Position numbers and translations under genes: made by a program
Part shown: piece by piece, positions 33,003 through 41,223 of the stretch
Position numbering within the stretch: position 1 is the first letter of the stretch
Layout of the letters: each line of letters begins with the position of its first letter
Assembly: GCA_041608535.1 (NCBI GenBank)
Contig: JBFISM010000007.1
Coordinates: 1 to 55,893, forward strand
DNA from: JBFISM01 sp041608535
Lineage (GTDB): Bacteria; Actinomycetota; Acidimicrobiia; Spongiisociales; UBA5794
Direction of reading: 5' to 3'
Length of the DNA stretch: 55,893 nt
Notes under the pieces: model-generated
What the model saw: the letters and a program-made list of their open reading frames with translations, nothing else
Databases searched by the model: none
What the model was told of the DNA's origin: nothing

Positions 33003-33760
33003 ACGCCCGAACTGACGTTGAGATCGGCTCCGGTGATGGCTGACGCGGCCGGCGACGAGAGATAGATGCAGGCTTCGGCGATCTCGCTCGCCTGTGTCAG
33101 CCGGGCGAGTGGTGACTCGTTCTCGAACTCGCGCCGCACCTCGTCTTCGCTGATGCCCCGCCCCTGTGCTTGTGCGCCGATGACCCAATCGATCCTCGGT
33201 CCGGCGACGAAACCTGGGGAGATCAGGTTGACCCGGATGCCGTGAGCGCCGGCTTCCCACGCCAGCGTCCTGGTGAGGCCGACGAGGGCGGCCTTCGACG
33301 TGGTGTATGGGGTGCGCCCCCACAGCGGTCTCTTGCCGCTGATGGAGCCGATGATGGTCACCGAGCCCGATCCACGTTCGATCATGTGGGGCAGCAGCGC
33401 CCGGCACACCAGGAAGACCCCGGTCACATTGACGGCCATCGTCTGCTCCCATTGGTCCAGCTCGACCTCCCACAGTGGAGCGCTGGGACCCCCGATACCG
33501 CTGTTGTTCACCACGACGTCGATGTGGCCGAATCGATCGATGGCGGCCGTCGCCATGTTGGCGACGGCAGCAGGGTCGCTCACGTCTGTTGCGATGACCA
33601 GCGAAGCAACACCGAGGGCGGCAGCGTCGGCCGCCGTTGCCTCCAGGTTCTGCTGGTTGCGAGCGGCGAGCACCAGGTTGTCGCCGTTGCGAGCAAAGGC
33701 GAGGGCGATCTCTCTGCCGATGCCCTGTCCGGCGCCGGTGACGAGCGTGGTGCGAGTCAT
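32987..33760 (-). CDS. SDR-family oxidoreductase
   Basis: A 257-residue classical short-chain dehydrogenase. TLVTGAGQGIGREIALAF is the dinucleotide-binding T-G-x3-G-x-G, with 'VVNNSGIGGPS' (NNAG-like), the catalytic Ser in TIIGSISGKR, and Y-x3-K in YTTSKAALVGL. LISPGFVAGPRI follows. It should be an NAD(P)(H)-dependent alcohol or ketone oxidoreductase of unknown substrate. The ARN at the second strand end suggests NADPH preference, tentatively. ATG start at 33758-33760. Its 3' end has been tandemly duplicated downstream. The YbaK gene lies 33 bp upstream on the same strand and may share a transcript. Confidence 0.9.
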   Translation of the reverse strand: MTRTTLVTGAGQGIGREIALAFARNGDNLVLAARNQQNLEATAADAAALGVASLVIATDVSDPAAVANMATAAIDRFGHIDVVVNNSGIGGPSAPLWEVELDQWEQTMAVNVTGVFLVCRALLPHMIERGSGSVTIIGSISGKRPLWGRTPYTTSKAALVGLTRTLAWEAGAHGIRVNLISPGFVAGPRIDWVIGAQAQGRGISEDEVRREFENESPLARLTQASEIAEACIYLSSPAASAITGADLNVSSGVVMYG

Positions 33761-33793
33761 GGGACGTCCTCACTGATCGGGTGGGCCATCAAG

Positions 33794-34273
33794 CTAGCAA
33801 GCGGGCCCACCGCCGCCCGGTGCGGCGGCGATATCGGCAACGGTCGCCTCGAGTGCCTCCAGCAGGTGCGCCGATTGGACGTTGACAGCCCGGCCGTGTC
33901 GACCGGTGCCGATCGAGATGATCTCGTTCTCAGCGACCCGAACGTCAGCGACGACCGGCCAAGCACGAAGCGCCCCCAGCGGGGTGATGGTGCCTCGCTC
34001 GTAGCCCGTCGCCTCCTTGGCTTCCTCAGGCGACGGCATGGTGACGCGACGCACGCCCAGGACGCTGCGCAGCTTCGGCCAGTCGATCGCCGTGTCGCCG
34101 GCGATGAGGACGAACAGGTAGTCGTCGTCGCCGCGACGCACGACCAGTGATTTCACCAGCTGCCGCAGTGTGATCCCCCGGGCAGCAGCCGCCTCTTCGG
34201 CGCTGCGCACTCTGCCGTACTCGACCAGGTCGTAGGGCACTCCCAGATCCTCGAGATGCTGCACCGCCGTCAC
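33794..34273 (-). CDS. YbaK/EbsC-type aminoacyl-tRNA deacylase
   Basis: A 159-residue YbaK-domain protein, expected to hydrolyse mis-acylated tRNA (Cys-tRNAPro and similar). It shows YDLVEYGRVRSAEEAAAARG (helix with conserved acid), 'RQLVKSLVVRRGDDDYLFVLIAG' with the catalytic-region Lys of VKSLV, LGVRRVTMPSPEEAKEATGY and 'GTITPLGALRAWPVVADV'-type G-x-x-P loop. The GTG start (34271-34273) overlaps the upstream MFS gene stop by four bases (GTGA), and a longer frame reading through the MFS gene in another frame is spurious. Translation coupling to the MFS gene is clear, though the functional link is not. Confidence 0.85.
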   Translation of the reverse strand: MTAVQHLEDLGVPYDLVEYGRVRSAEEAAAARGITLRQLVKSLVVRRGDDDYLFVLIAGDTAIDWPKLRSVLGVRRVTMPSPEEAKEATGYERGTITPLGALRAWPVVADVRVAENEIISIGTGRHGRAVNVQSAHLLEALEATVADIAAAPGGGGPAC

Positions 34274-35706
34274 GGCGTCCGCTCCGGCGACGTGATCACG
34301 GCACGGTCGGCCAGGATGCGTCGCACGTCCGTGATGTCCTCGGGCGAGGTCTTCGCTGCCTGCCAGTAGCACCAGCCCGTGGGAAGGAAGAAGACCTGGA
34401 ATGCTGTCAGCCCCACCGCCCAGTTGAGCGGCGGTGGAAATGCCCGTTCGATCGAACCGGCCAGCGCACCGACGAGTGCATTCCCCGCCGAGCGGCCGAT
34501 GCCGTTGGCGAGATTGCCGACCCCGAACACCGTACCCCGGTGCTCGGGAAGGTTGACGTCCGAGATGAGCGCAAACCAGTTCGGCGAGTCGGCGGAGGTC
34601 AGGGCCAGGCCAAACAACGACGTGATGAATGCGGCCGCGACGTACGGGTTCGAGACCAGCTCGCCGAGCACCTCGGGGATCAGCGTCGCCGTGGTGGCGC
34701 CGCTGGTCACATCCAGACCGTTGAGCGGGATGAAGAAGAAGACGACGAAGAAGGGGATGGCGCCGAGGATGCCCACAGTGCTCACCAGGGCCCGCCCCCG
34801 TAGGTCCCGTTGTTGGAGACGGTCGCCGATGTGTCCCGCGAGGATCGAGAACAAAGCGCCCACTTGGAAGATGGCGCCGAGGAGCCCGCCGACGCGGGTT
34901 GCGGTCACGATGTCGTAGCCCTCGGCGATCACCTTCTCCTGATACAGCAAGCCCACCCAGATGAGCGAGCCATAGGCGAATTGTGCGGTGAGGCCCTGGA
35001 GGATGAGCCACACGTTGGTTTTGCGCTCGACCAGAGCCGGCAGGTCTTCCCGCTCGATCCGGTACTCGTAGTCGATCCCGGCCTCGTGCAGCGAATCGAG
35101 CTGGGGTTCGGAGAATCCACGGGGGGCATCGAAGGTGAGCAGGTACAGCCCAGCGAAGACGAGCCCGGCGGCGGCTATCACCAGAAGCGGCGTGCGGAAG
35201 TTGGCGGCACCGAGCTGGCTGCCGATGAGCCCGCCGATGAGGCCACCGAGACCTTGGCTCAGCCCCCAAAAGCTCATGGCGAGACCGCGGCGGCGCGGAG
35301 CGACGAAGTCGGAGATCACGGAGAAACCGACAGACGCGATGGAGCCGAGCCCGACACCCAGCACCAGCTGTCCCGCAAAGAGCTGCCAGTACACGGAGCT
35401 CAGCCCCGACATGGCGGCGCCCGCCGACCAGATCAGGGTTCCGATGAACAGGAGCCGCTTGCGGCTCGTGCGGTCGCCGGTGTAGCCCCAAGCAACCGCC
35501 GTGACTGCGGTCACGAGGATGACCGTGCCCGTCATCACCACCAGCGCCCTTTCGCTGGTATCCAGCGTCTCGGCGACCGGCAGGATCATCGCCGGGATGA
35601 TGGCGGCGGCGGCGTTGTCCAGCGATGCCAGGATCACGAACACCACCACCGTGAACACGACATGTGGCTGTGATCCCCACCAACGGGGTCGGCGAAGCCG
35701 ATCCAT
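34270..35706 (-). CDS. MFS transporter
   Basis: A 478-residue major-facilitator protein with about 12 hydrophobic segments. The loop 2-3 signature GYTGDRTSRKRLLFIGTLIW is present, as are PRRRGLAMSFWGLSQGLGGL in the 4-5 region (Spinster-like pattern) and 'GHIGDRLQQRDLRGRALVS' in the second half. A 60-residue cytoplasmic loop with SEPQLDSLHEAGIDYEYRIE separates the halves. Substrate unknown; the Spns-like order hints at lipids or organic acids. Start ATG 35704-35706, divergent from the acyl-CoA synthetase gene with 62 bp between. Overlaps YbaK by 4 nt. Confidence 0.88.
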   Translation of the reverse strand: MDRLRRPRWWGSQPHVVFTVVVFVILASLDNAAAAIIPAMILPVAETLDTSERALVVMTGTVILVTAVTAVAWGYTGDRTSRKRLLFIGTLIWSAGAAMSGLSSVYWQLFAGQLVLGVGLGSIASVGFSVISDFVAPRRRGLAMSFWGLSQGLGGLIGGLIGSQLGAANFRTPLLVIAAAGLVFAGLYLLTFDAPRGFSEPQLDSLHEAGIDYEYRIEREDLPALVERKTNVWLILQGLTAQFAYGSLIWVGLLYQEKVIAEGYDIVTATRVGGLLGAIFQVGALFSILAGHIGDRLQQRDLRGRALVSTVGILGAIPFFVVFFFIPLNGLDVTSGATTATLIPEVLGELVSNPYVAAAFITSLFGLALTSADSPNWFALISDVNLPEHRGTVFGVGNLANGIGRSAGNALVGALAGSIERAFPPPLNWAVGLTAFQVFFLPTGWCYWQAAKTSPEDITDVRRILADRAVITSPERTP

Positions 35707-35768
35707 GGACGCACACTACGCTGCCCGGTGTCGAACACCTGAGCCTGGCGGACCGTGGAGGCGTGCCC

Positions 35769-37604
35769 GTGGCCGACACGCATTTGGAGCCGAGCTGGCG
35801 GCCCGACGAGGACATCGTTGCCGCCGCGAACCTGACGGCCCTGGCCCGCTCGGTGGGGTGCCGTGACTACGAAGAGTTGCATGCGTGGTCGGATTCGAAT
35901 CGAGCCGGGTTCTGGGCGGCCATGGTGGCGCGGCTCGGGATCGTCTTCGAACACCCTCCCGACCGAGTCCTCGACGTCTCGCAAGGCGCGGAGAATGCCG
36001 TGTGGTTTCCCGGGGCGCGGCTCAACATCGTCGCAAGCTGTTTCACCGGCGACCCGGCAGCGGTGGCCTTGCGGTTCAGCTCCGGTGAAGTCCTCGGGGA
36101 GCTGACATACGGCGAGTTGCGCTCCAGGGTCGATGAGATCGCCAACGGGCTGGTGCGGCTCGGCTGTGGTCTGGAGAGTCGGATAGCGATTGCCATGCCG
36201 ATGACCATCGAATCGGTGTTCGCGTATCTCGCCGTCATCGCCATCGGCGGCGCCGTGGTGTCCATCGCCGACAGCTTTGCGGCGGAGGAGATCGCCACCA
36301 GGCTGCGCATCACCGGAGCCGACACGGTCATCACGCAAGACATCGTTCGCCGCACCGGGAAGACGCTGCCCATGTATGCCAAGGTGGTGGAAGCCGGTGC
36401 AGAGCGCATCATCACCGTCGACACCGGCGGTGGGATCGATCTCCGCTCCGGAGATCTGTGGTGGCGCGATCTGCTCGGCGAGACGAGTGAGTTCACCCCG
36501 ATGGTCACCGAGGCGGCACACCGTATCAACATCCTCTTCTCGTCCGGCACGACTGGTGATCCCAAGGCCATCACCTGGTCGCAGTTGACCCCGATCAAGG
36601 CCGCAACGGACGGGCATCTGCATCAAGACATCCACCCCGACGACGTCGTTGCCTGGCCCACCAACCTCGGCTGGATGATGGGGCCGTGGCTCATCTTTGC
36701 GTCACTGCTCAACGGAGCGACGATGGCGCTACACGATGACGCACCGACTGCCGAGAGCTTTGTGCGTTTCGTCGCCGAGGCGGGTGTCACCGTGCTCGGC
36801 GTCGTGCCGAGCATCGTGGCGGCATGGCGGAGCCAGGGTTCGCTCGACGGCGCCGACTGGTCGCAGGTGCGTGTGATCTCCTCGACAGGGGAGGCGTCCA
36901 ACGCCGAAGACATGGGCTGGCTCATGGAGCGGCTCGGAGCGCCGGTCATCGAGTACTGCGGAGGGACTGAGATCGGCGGCGGGTACATTGCCGGAACGGT
37001 CGTGCAGCCTGCAGTCGCCGGGACGTTCTCCACGCCCGCGCTCGGGATCGGGATCACGCTTCTCGACGAAGAGGGCAACGAGACCGACAACGGCGAGGTG
37101 TTTCTCATCCCACCCTCGATCGGGCTGTCGACCGAGCTGCTCAACCGAGAACACGCCGCGGTGTACTACGAGGGGGTGCCCGACATCGGTCTACCCCTGC
37201 GCCGCCACGGCGATCAGATGGAGCGGCTTCCCGGCGGCCACTACAGAGCGCACGGCCGGGTCGACGACACGATGAACCTCGGAGGCATCAAGGTCAGCTC
37301 CGCCGAGATCGAACGGGCGCTGCACGACATACCCGGGGTCGCCGAGACTGCCGCCATCGCCGTCGCCCCGCCGGGGGGTGGACCGAGCCAGCTCGTGGTG
37401 TATGCGGTACCCGAGCCCGGTTTCGAGGACACGGCAACCTGGCGCGAGGCCATGCAGAACGCCGTACGCAGTCATCTCAATCCGCTGTTCAAGATCCATG
37501 ACGTCATACCCATCGACGCACTGCCGCGCACCGCCAGCGCCAAAGTGATGCGCCGCAGTCTGCGCTCGACCTACACCGCCGGTCAGCGCAGCGGCGCCCC
37601 GTAG
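35769..37604 (+). CDS. AMP-forming acyl-CoA synthetase (acetyl-CoA-synthetase-like)
   Basis: A 611-residue ANL-superfamily enzyme. It has an ACAS-type N-terminal region (FWAAMVARLGIVFEHPPDRV ... VWFPGARLNIVASCF), the P-loop NILFSSGTTGDPKAITW, 'STGEASNAEDMGWLM', the adenine-binding EYCGGTEIGGGYIAG, the hinge GRVDDTMNLGGIKVSSAEIE and the A10 lysine in LPRTASAKVMRRSL. It should activate a small carboxylic acid to its CoA thioester via the acyl-AMP. I set the start at GTG 35769, seven bases after GGAGG, instead of the first frame start at 35664, which overlaps the MFS gene. Related to AAE17/18-like proteins; substrate unknown. Confidence 0.88.
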   Translation: MADTHLEPSWRPDEDIVAAANLTALARSVGCRDYEELHAWSDSNRAGFWAAMVARLGIVFEHPPDRVLDVSQGAENAVWFPGARLNIVASCFTGDPAAVALRFSSGEVLGELTYGELRSRVDEIANGLVRLGCGLESRIAIAMPMTIESVFAYLAVIAIGGAVVSIADSFAAEEIATRLRITGADTVITQDIVRRTGKTLPMYAKVVEAGAERIITVDTGGGIDLRSGDLWWRDLLGETSEFTPMVTEAAHRINILFSSGTTGDPKAITWSQLTPIKAATDGHLHQDIHPDDVVAWPTNLGWMMGPWLIFASLLNGATMALHDDAPTAESFVRFVAEAGVTVLGVVPSIVAAWRSQGSLDGADWSQVRVISSTGEASNAEDMGWLMERLGAPVIEYCGGTEIGGGYIAGTVVQPAVAGTFSTPALGIGITLLDEEGNETDNGEVFLIPPSIGLSTELLNREHAAVYYEGVPDIGLPLRRHGDQMERLPGGHYRAHGRVDDTMNLGGIKVSSAEIERALHDIPGVAETAAIAVAPPGGGPSQLVVYAVPEPGFEDTATWREAMQNAVRSHLNPLFKIHDVIPIDALPRTASAKVMRRSLRSTYTAGQRSGAP

Positions 37605-37636
37605 AATCCGCTCGATAACACGGTTCGGAGTTTCAC

Positions 37637-38515
37637 GTGGGTCATCACGCATCGCTGCGGGAGCGTGTGGTCGGCGAGCACGGTGTCGTCATGCTCATCG
37701 GGGCCGCCGACACCGGCAAGACCACACTGGGCAAGGAGCTCATCCGAGATGCCCTCGCCGCCGGGCGCACCACAGCCTATGTCGACGCCGACATCGGCGC
37801 CGCCACCGTGGGTCCGCCGGCGTGCGTCGGGCTCACCGTCATCGAGTCGAGCGCAGGTCTGCAGACCCTGCATCGCGCCGACGAGCTGCGTTTCGTCGGT
37901 TCGACCACCCCCGACGGCGTGGTCCTGCCGCACACCGTGGCAGCCGCGGCGATGGTGGAACGGGCGAAGCGCAGCGCCGATTTCATCGTGCTGGACACCA
38001 CCAGCGTGGTCGCCGGTGTCGTCGGCCAGACCCTCAAGTATCACCTGTGTGAGCTGACTCAGCCGGCTCTCGTGATTGCGCTCCAGCGCGGCAACGAGAT
38101 GGAGCCGATCATCGGGATGATCAAACGATTTCTCGGTATGAGGGTGGCACGCAGCCAGCCGAAGCCGACGCAGCCGATTCTCGATCCGGTCACCCGCAAT
38201 GAGTTGCTGGCCAAAGAGTTCGCCGATGCGTTCTCCGGGAATGTCGACCGATGGCGTGTGCAGCCGAACGTGTTTGCGCCCACTCTGCCCGAGGGCTTCG
38301 ATCTATCACGTCTCCACAGCATGCTCGTCGGTGTGCAGGGCACGAATGGCCGATGTCTCGGGCTTGGAGTCCTCGAACACAAGGACGACGTGCTGCGGGT
38401 GGTGACACCTCAAGGGGAGCACATGACGGGACTCCGGTTGGGCTCGTTGCGACTCGATCTGGAGAAGTTCACGACCACCCGGATCCGGCTCCGGGAGCTC
38501 TTCTTCTCGCTCTGA
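37637..38515 (+). CDS. Clp1/Grc3-like polynucleotide-kinase-family P-loop protein
   Basis: A 292-residue P-loop protein. The Walker A GAADTGKTTLGKELI, the following AYVDADIGAATVGPPACVGL (the D-x-D-x-G-Q-x-x-x-x-P motif characteristic of Clp1/Grc3/Nol9 kinases, with IGA for GQ), 'FIVLDTTSVVAGVVGQTLKYHL' and QPALVIALQRGNEMEPII match the family of 5'-OH polynucleotide kinases. The eukaryotic and archaeal members phosphorylate RNA 5' ends. The C-terminal 90 residues form a beta-rich region ending RLRELFFSL. GTG 37637 has CGGAG six bases upstream. It follows the synthetase gene by 32 bp, probably co-transcribed. Bacterial members are little characterised; activity is inferred from the motifs. Confidence 0.75.
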   Translation: MGHHASLRERVVGEHGVVMLIGAADTGKTTLGKELIRDALAAGRTTAYVDADIGAATVGPPACVGLTVIESSAGLQTLHRADELRFVGSTTPDGVVLPHTVAAAAMVERAKRSADFIVLDTTSVVAGVVGQTLKYHLCELTQPALVIALQRGNEMEPIIGMIKRFLGMRVARSQPKPTQPILDPVTRNELLAKEFADAFSGNVDRWRVQPNVFAPTLPEGFDLSRLHSMLVGVQGTNGRCLGLGVLEHKDDVLRVVTPQGEHMTGLRLGSLRLDLEKFTTTRIRLRELFFSL

Positions 38516-38537
38516 GTGCTCGTCGCTCCGCGACGTC

Positions 38538-39074
38538 TCAGCCGTCGTCCGTGGCGCGTTCAGGAGACATCACGGCGAGTCCCGCCTCGGTCGCACGCAC
38601 GGTCATGATGCGCCGCCCCGGCTGGATCGCCGGCTTGGGATCCGCGACATCGCGCCCCTGAGATCGCCACCGCAACGCCACCACCTCGAGAGGCTCCTCG
38701 GTGACGAGCGCCGCCCCATACAGTGCGGGGGCTCGCACCGGCGACTCGATGCATTCGAGGACCGTCCCCACCCGGAAGAACGCCGCAGGACGGCCGGCGA
38801 CTTCCATCCGCAGCCGGGGTCCGTGGCCGATGGCGGCCAGCTTCGCAACGGTCTCCTCGATGGACGGGACGAGCAACACGACGTGATCCAGGTCCCATCC
38901 GGGTTTCATCGACCCGGCCGCTGCCTCGCAGGTCGGTATTCCCAGCTCCGGGCTGCCCTCCTCCCAAGCCCACGCCGGCTCACCGGTCAACAGCACCGGC
39001 CCCCCGGTCTGCCACGGATTCGGCAACTCGAACTCGTCCCACGGCAAGGGCAACCGCACCGCCAACAACCCCAT
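38538..39074 (-). CDS. VOC/glyoxalase-like protein
   Basis: A 178-residue protein with vicinal-oxygen-chelate character. DLDHVVLLVPSIEETVAKLA is the D-H-V-V-L-x-V-P...A opening of a betaalphabetabetabeta module, followed by GPRLRMEVAGRPAAFFRVG, 'VLECIESP' with the E that often ligates metal, and LYGAALVTEEPLEVVALRWR. The first 60 residues look like a duplicated but degraded half. No catalytic residue can be named with certainty. It is transcribed toward the Clp1-like gene, converging on it with a 22-bp gap. The upstream 485-bp region is the hairpin/DnaA-box block, so its promoter lies in unusual DNA. Substrate unknown. Confidence 0.72.
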   Translation of the reverse strand: MGLLAVRLPLPWDEFELPNPWQTGGPVLLTGEPAWAWEEGSPELGIPTCEAAAGSMKPGWDLDHVVLLVPSIEETVAKLAAIGHGPRLRMEVAGRPAAFFRVGTVLECIESPVRAPALYGAALVTEEPLEVVALRWRSQGRDVADPKPAIQPGRRIMTVRATEAGLAVMSPERATDDG

Positions 39075-39125
39075 CTCCCGAGCCTAGGAACCTTCCCTCC
39101 GGGGGACAGACCGGAAGGGGGTTGC

Positions 39126-39467
39126 TCGAAGGGGGAAAGGCTCCGCCGTCCCCCTTCGATCTGGATGGCAGCGACCGGTGCGGTGCCATCCAGCAGCAAT
39201 CGATGCGGCCGCAGGCCGCACTCCTGGAGCGAGCCGGAGGCGAGCGATGACTCGAGGCAAGCTTTGCTTGCCTCGAAATCACGAAGCCCAAGGAACCTCA
39301 TCATTGTTCACTCGCACTTCCCCGAACGAGCTTGCGATGATTCAGCACCTTGGGCTTCGCTGCTGCGACGATACGAAGTTGGACAGCCCGAATCAAGGCG
39401 TGCGATGCGGCCGATTCTGCGCCGGAGTCGAGCGATCGCCGCTCGGAGAATGTGGTCAATCGGGGCC
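39126..39467. repeat. Array of perfect inverted repeats
   Basis: In order: TCGAAGGGGGA/TCCCCCTTCGA (39126-39159), CTGGATGGCA/TGCCATCCAG (39161-39193), TGCGGCC/GGCCGCA (39204-39220), TCGAGGCAAGC/GCTTGCCTCGA with a TTT loop (39252-39276), CGAAGCCCAAGG/CCTTGGGCTTCG (39282-39359) enclosing TCATC/GATGA and TCGCA/TGCGA, and CGAGCG/CGCTCG (39429-39445) inside ATTCT/AGAAT and GGCCGATT/AATCGGGGCC (39409-39467). Nearly every base lies in or between paired arms. Confidence 0.8.
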
Positions 39468-39499
39468 AAGTGGCGGCGTTGCCGCGGATCTGGCGCCGG

Positions 39500-39556
39500 T
39501 TGTCCACAAATCCACAGCAATCCACAGACGGTTGTGCACAACGCCTGTCGACAAGT
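39500..39556. promoter_or_regulatory. Cluster of DnaA-box-like 9-mers
   Basis: TTGTCCACA (39500-39508), AAATCCACA (39508-39516), CAATCCACA (39518-39526), TTGTGCACA (39532-39540, readable on both strands as TTGTGCACAA), and TGTCGACAA (39546-39554, the minus-strand TTGTCGACA). TTGTCCACA is the actinobacterial DnaA-box consensus. Two T-runs follow within 30 bp. No dnaA, dnaN or gyrB genes are near, so this is not evidently the origin. Confidence 0.5.
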
Positions 39557-39559
39557 TTT

Positions 39560-39997
39560 TCAGGGCGATTTTTCGCGTGCCCGGAAGCCGGCGTCGACCA
39601 GTCTGCGGAAGCTCAACTCGACGAGCTCGTAGGTCGCCCCGACGAGCTGATCGATGGTCTCTTCGGTCACGACCTCGAGGGGGACACGCCCGCGAATGTA
39701 CAACTCGCCCTGACGGTCGATGGCGATGGCCACCGGCCACGACGTCCAGTTCCTGGCGAGACACGAGCGGTACACCGCCTCGGCGTTGAAGCGTGGTGGC
39801 GGCAGCAGGTACGCCTCAGACGCCAACGTGCGGTCGCCGATATCGAACCAGATGGTCGTGAAGTCGCGTATCAGCTGCGCCATCCGGATTCCCCACCTTC
39901 CTTCGTGACTGCCCGCCCACACGACATCCGTGGCGTCGTCGTCGGCCCACGAGCTGGTCGTTGCCACCAGCAGGTCGAGGGCTGCGATGGGGGTCAC
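39560..39997 (-). CDS. YbjN domain-containing protein
   Basis: A 145-residue YbjN-family protein (type III secretion chaperone-like fold). Recognisable are SWADDDATDVVWAGSHEGRW, 'FTTIWFDIGDRTLASEAYLLP', EAVYRSCLARNWTSWPVAIA with the R-N-x-x-x-x-x-V-A-I motif, and 'ELYIRGRVPLEVVTEETIDQL' typical of the family. The start is a GTG (39995-39997) overlapping the MshA stop by four bases (GTGA). In mycobacteria a YbjN gene (Rv0487) likewise follows mshA (Rv0486), which strengthens both calls. Role unknown, perhaps a chaperone or regulator tied to redox stress. Confidence 0.85.
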   Translation of the reverse strand: MTPIAALDLLVATTSSWADDDATDVVWAGSHEGRWGIRMAQLIRDFTTIWFDIGDRTLASEAYLLPPPRFNAEAVYRSCLARNWTSWPVAIAIDRQGELYIRGRVPLEVVTEETIDQLVGATYELVELSFRRLVDAGFRAREKSP

Positions 39998-41223
39998 GGT
40001 CCGTGGATGCCGTGGTACAGCTCGAGCAGCCGATCGGCCGTGGCCGGCCACGAGAAGCGGGCCGAGAACTCCTCAGCACGCTGCCCCATCGCCTCTGCCA
40101 GCTCGCCATCAGTCAGGATGGTGCGTATTGCCTTGGCGAAGTCCTGCGGATCATGACCGGCGACCAGCAACCCGGAGCCGCCGTTGTCGACGGCGTAGGG
40201 CAGGCCACCGACGTCGGCGGCGACGACCGGTGTCCCGCACGCCTGTGCTTCGGCGGCAACGAGGCCGAAGGTCTCGCTGCGAGAGGGCACGACGAGCAGG
40301 TCTGCGGCCTGGTAGAAGGTGGGGAGATGGGCGTGCGGTTGTGCGTCGTAGAAACGGACTCTGTCGTCGAGGTTGCGCTCGGCCACGATGTCGTGGAGGC
40401 GCGCCAGCTCGGCGAAGCCGTCGGGACCGCTGGGGCCACCGACTATGACCAGCTGAGGAAGCGGAGCGAGATCGTCGAGCTCGGCGACGGCGTTCACGGC
40501 AACGTCGGCTGCCTTGAGAGGCTGGATGCGGCCGACGAACAGGATGATCGGTGCCTCGGGGCTCCAACCCAGCGCTCGACGCGCCTGGAACCGGTCTCCC
40601 GGACGAAACACGTCGTGGTCGACGCCGGGCGGGGAGGTGCAGAGTCGCTCCGGGCTGGCGCCGTAGTGGTCGACGAGATCGTCGAACTCATGCGGGGTCG
40701 AGGCGATGATGCAATTCGACAGCGCGATGACTTCCTCCTCGGTGTAGGTGCGCAACGGGCTGGACGGGGCCTCGTCCGCTCGGCGGGTCAGATCCTTGAT
40801 CCTTCCCAGCGTGTGGAACGAGTTGGCCAGCGGCACGCCCAGCACCTCTTTGAGGATCGCTCCTGCCCACCCCGAAAGCCAGTAATGGCTGTGGATGACG
40901 TAGGGGTGGATGGCGTGAGACTGGATGTAGTCGAGGGTGCCCTCGGTGAATTCGAGCACGAGGTCGGGCATCCCGGCCATGGGGATGTGCTCGGCCGGTC
41001 CGGCGGAGACGTTGACCACCCGGTATCCGTCGTCGACGAACACCACGTCGGCGTCGCCTGGATCGGTACGGCGCGTGAACACGGTCACATCGACGTTGCG
41101 GCGGCTCATGGTGAGTGCCAGCTCGTGGATATAGACGTTCATCCCTCCGGCGTGGCCGCTTCCGGGTTGGAGGAGTGGGGAAGTGTGCATGGACAGGTAG
41201 ACGACCTCGAGGTGTTCGCTCAT
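39994..41223 (-). CDS. mshA: Probable D-inositol-3-phosphate glycosyltransferase MshA
   Basis: A 409-residue GT4 protein matching MshA, the first enzyme of mycothiol synthesis: it transfers GlcNAc from UDP-GlcNAc to inositol 3-phosphate. The start 'YLSMHTSPLLQPGSGHAGGMNVY' carries the MshA/SPS-type loop TSPLLQPGSGHAGGMNVYIH. Further: YVIHSHYWLSGWAGAILKEV, SFHTLGRIKDLT, SPPGVDHDVFRPGDRFQARR, ILFVGRIQPLKAADVAVNAV and the E-x7-E motif SETFGLVAAEAQACGTPVVA. Start ATG 41221-41223 overlaps the GNAT stop (ATGA). Synteny with YbjN downstream supports mshA over other GT4 options; sucrose-phosphate-synthase-like relatives cannot be fully excluded. Fourth gene of a five-gene operon. Confidence 0.83.
   Translation of the reverse strand: MSEHLEVVYLSMHTSPLLQPGSGHAGGMNVYIHELALTMSRRNVDVTVFTRRTDPGDADVVFVDDGYRVVNVSAGPAEHIPMAGMPDLVLEFTEGTLDYIQSHAIHPYVIHSHYWLSGWAGAILKEVLGVPLANSFHTLGRIKDLTRRADEAPSSPLRTYTEEEVIALSNCIIASTPHEFDDLVDHYGASPERLCTSPPGVDHDVFRPGDRFQARRALGWSPEAPIILFVGRIQPLKAADVAVNAVAELDDLAPLPQLVIVGGPSGPDGFAELARLHDIVAERNLDDRVRFYDAQPHAHLPTFYQAADLLVVPSRSETFGLVAAEAQACGTPVVAADVGGLPYAVDNGGSGLLVAGHDPQDFAKAIRTILTDGELAEAMGQRAEEFSARFSWPATADRLLELYHGIHGP

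Larger units (their letters stand above)
39075..39559. other. 485-bp non-coding block between VOC and YbjN genes
   Basis: No credible gene. The left 390 bp is a chain of perfect inverted repeats; the right 60 bp has DnaA-box-like 9-mers next to a short T-rich stretch. Reading frames across it are Arg/Pro-rich and lack ribosome sites. Both flanking genes are on the minus strand, so the block is downstream of the YbjN operon and upstream of the VOC gene. Confidence 0.6.

Noticed and set aside
35885..35910. tRNA T-arm-like GATTCGAATC
   Set aside because: Inside the acyl-CoA synthetase coding sequence with no cloverleaf around it.
39126..39467. Integron attC site or IS terminal repeats
   Set aside because: No RYYYAAC core, no integrase or transposase, and no target-site duplications seen.
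39500..39556. Chromosome origin (oriC)
   Set aside because: DnaA-like boxes are clustered, but no dnaA, dnaN, recF, gyrB, rnpA or rpmH gene flanks them and the AT-rich unwinding stretch is very short.
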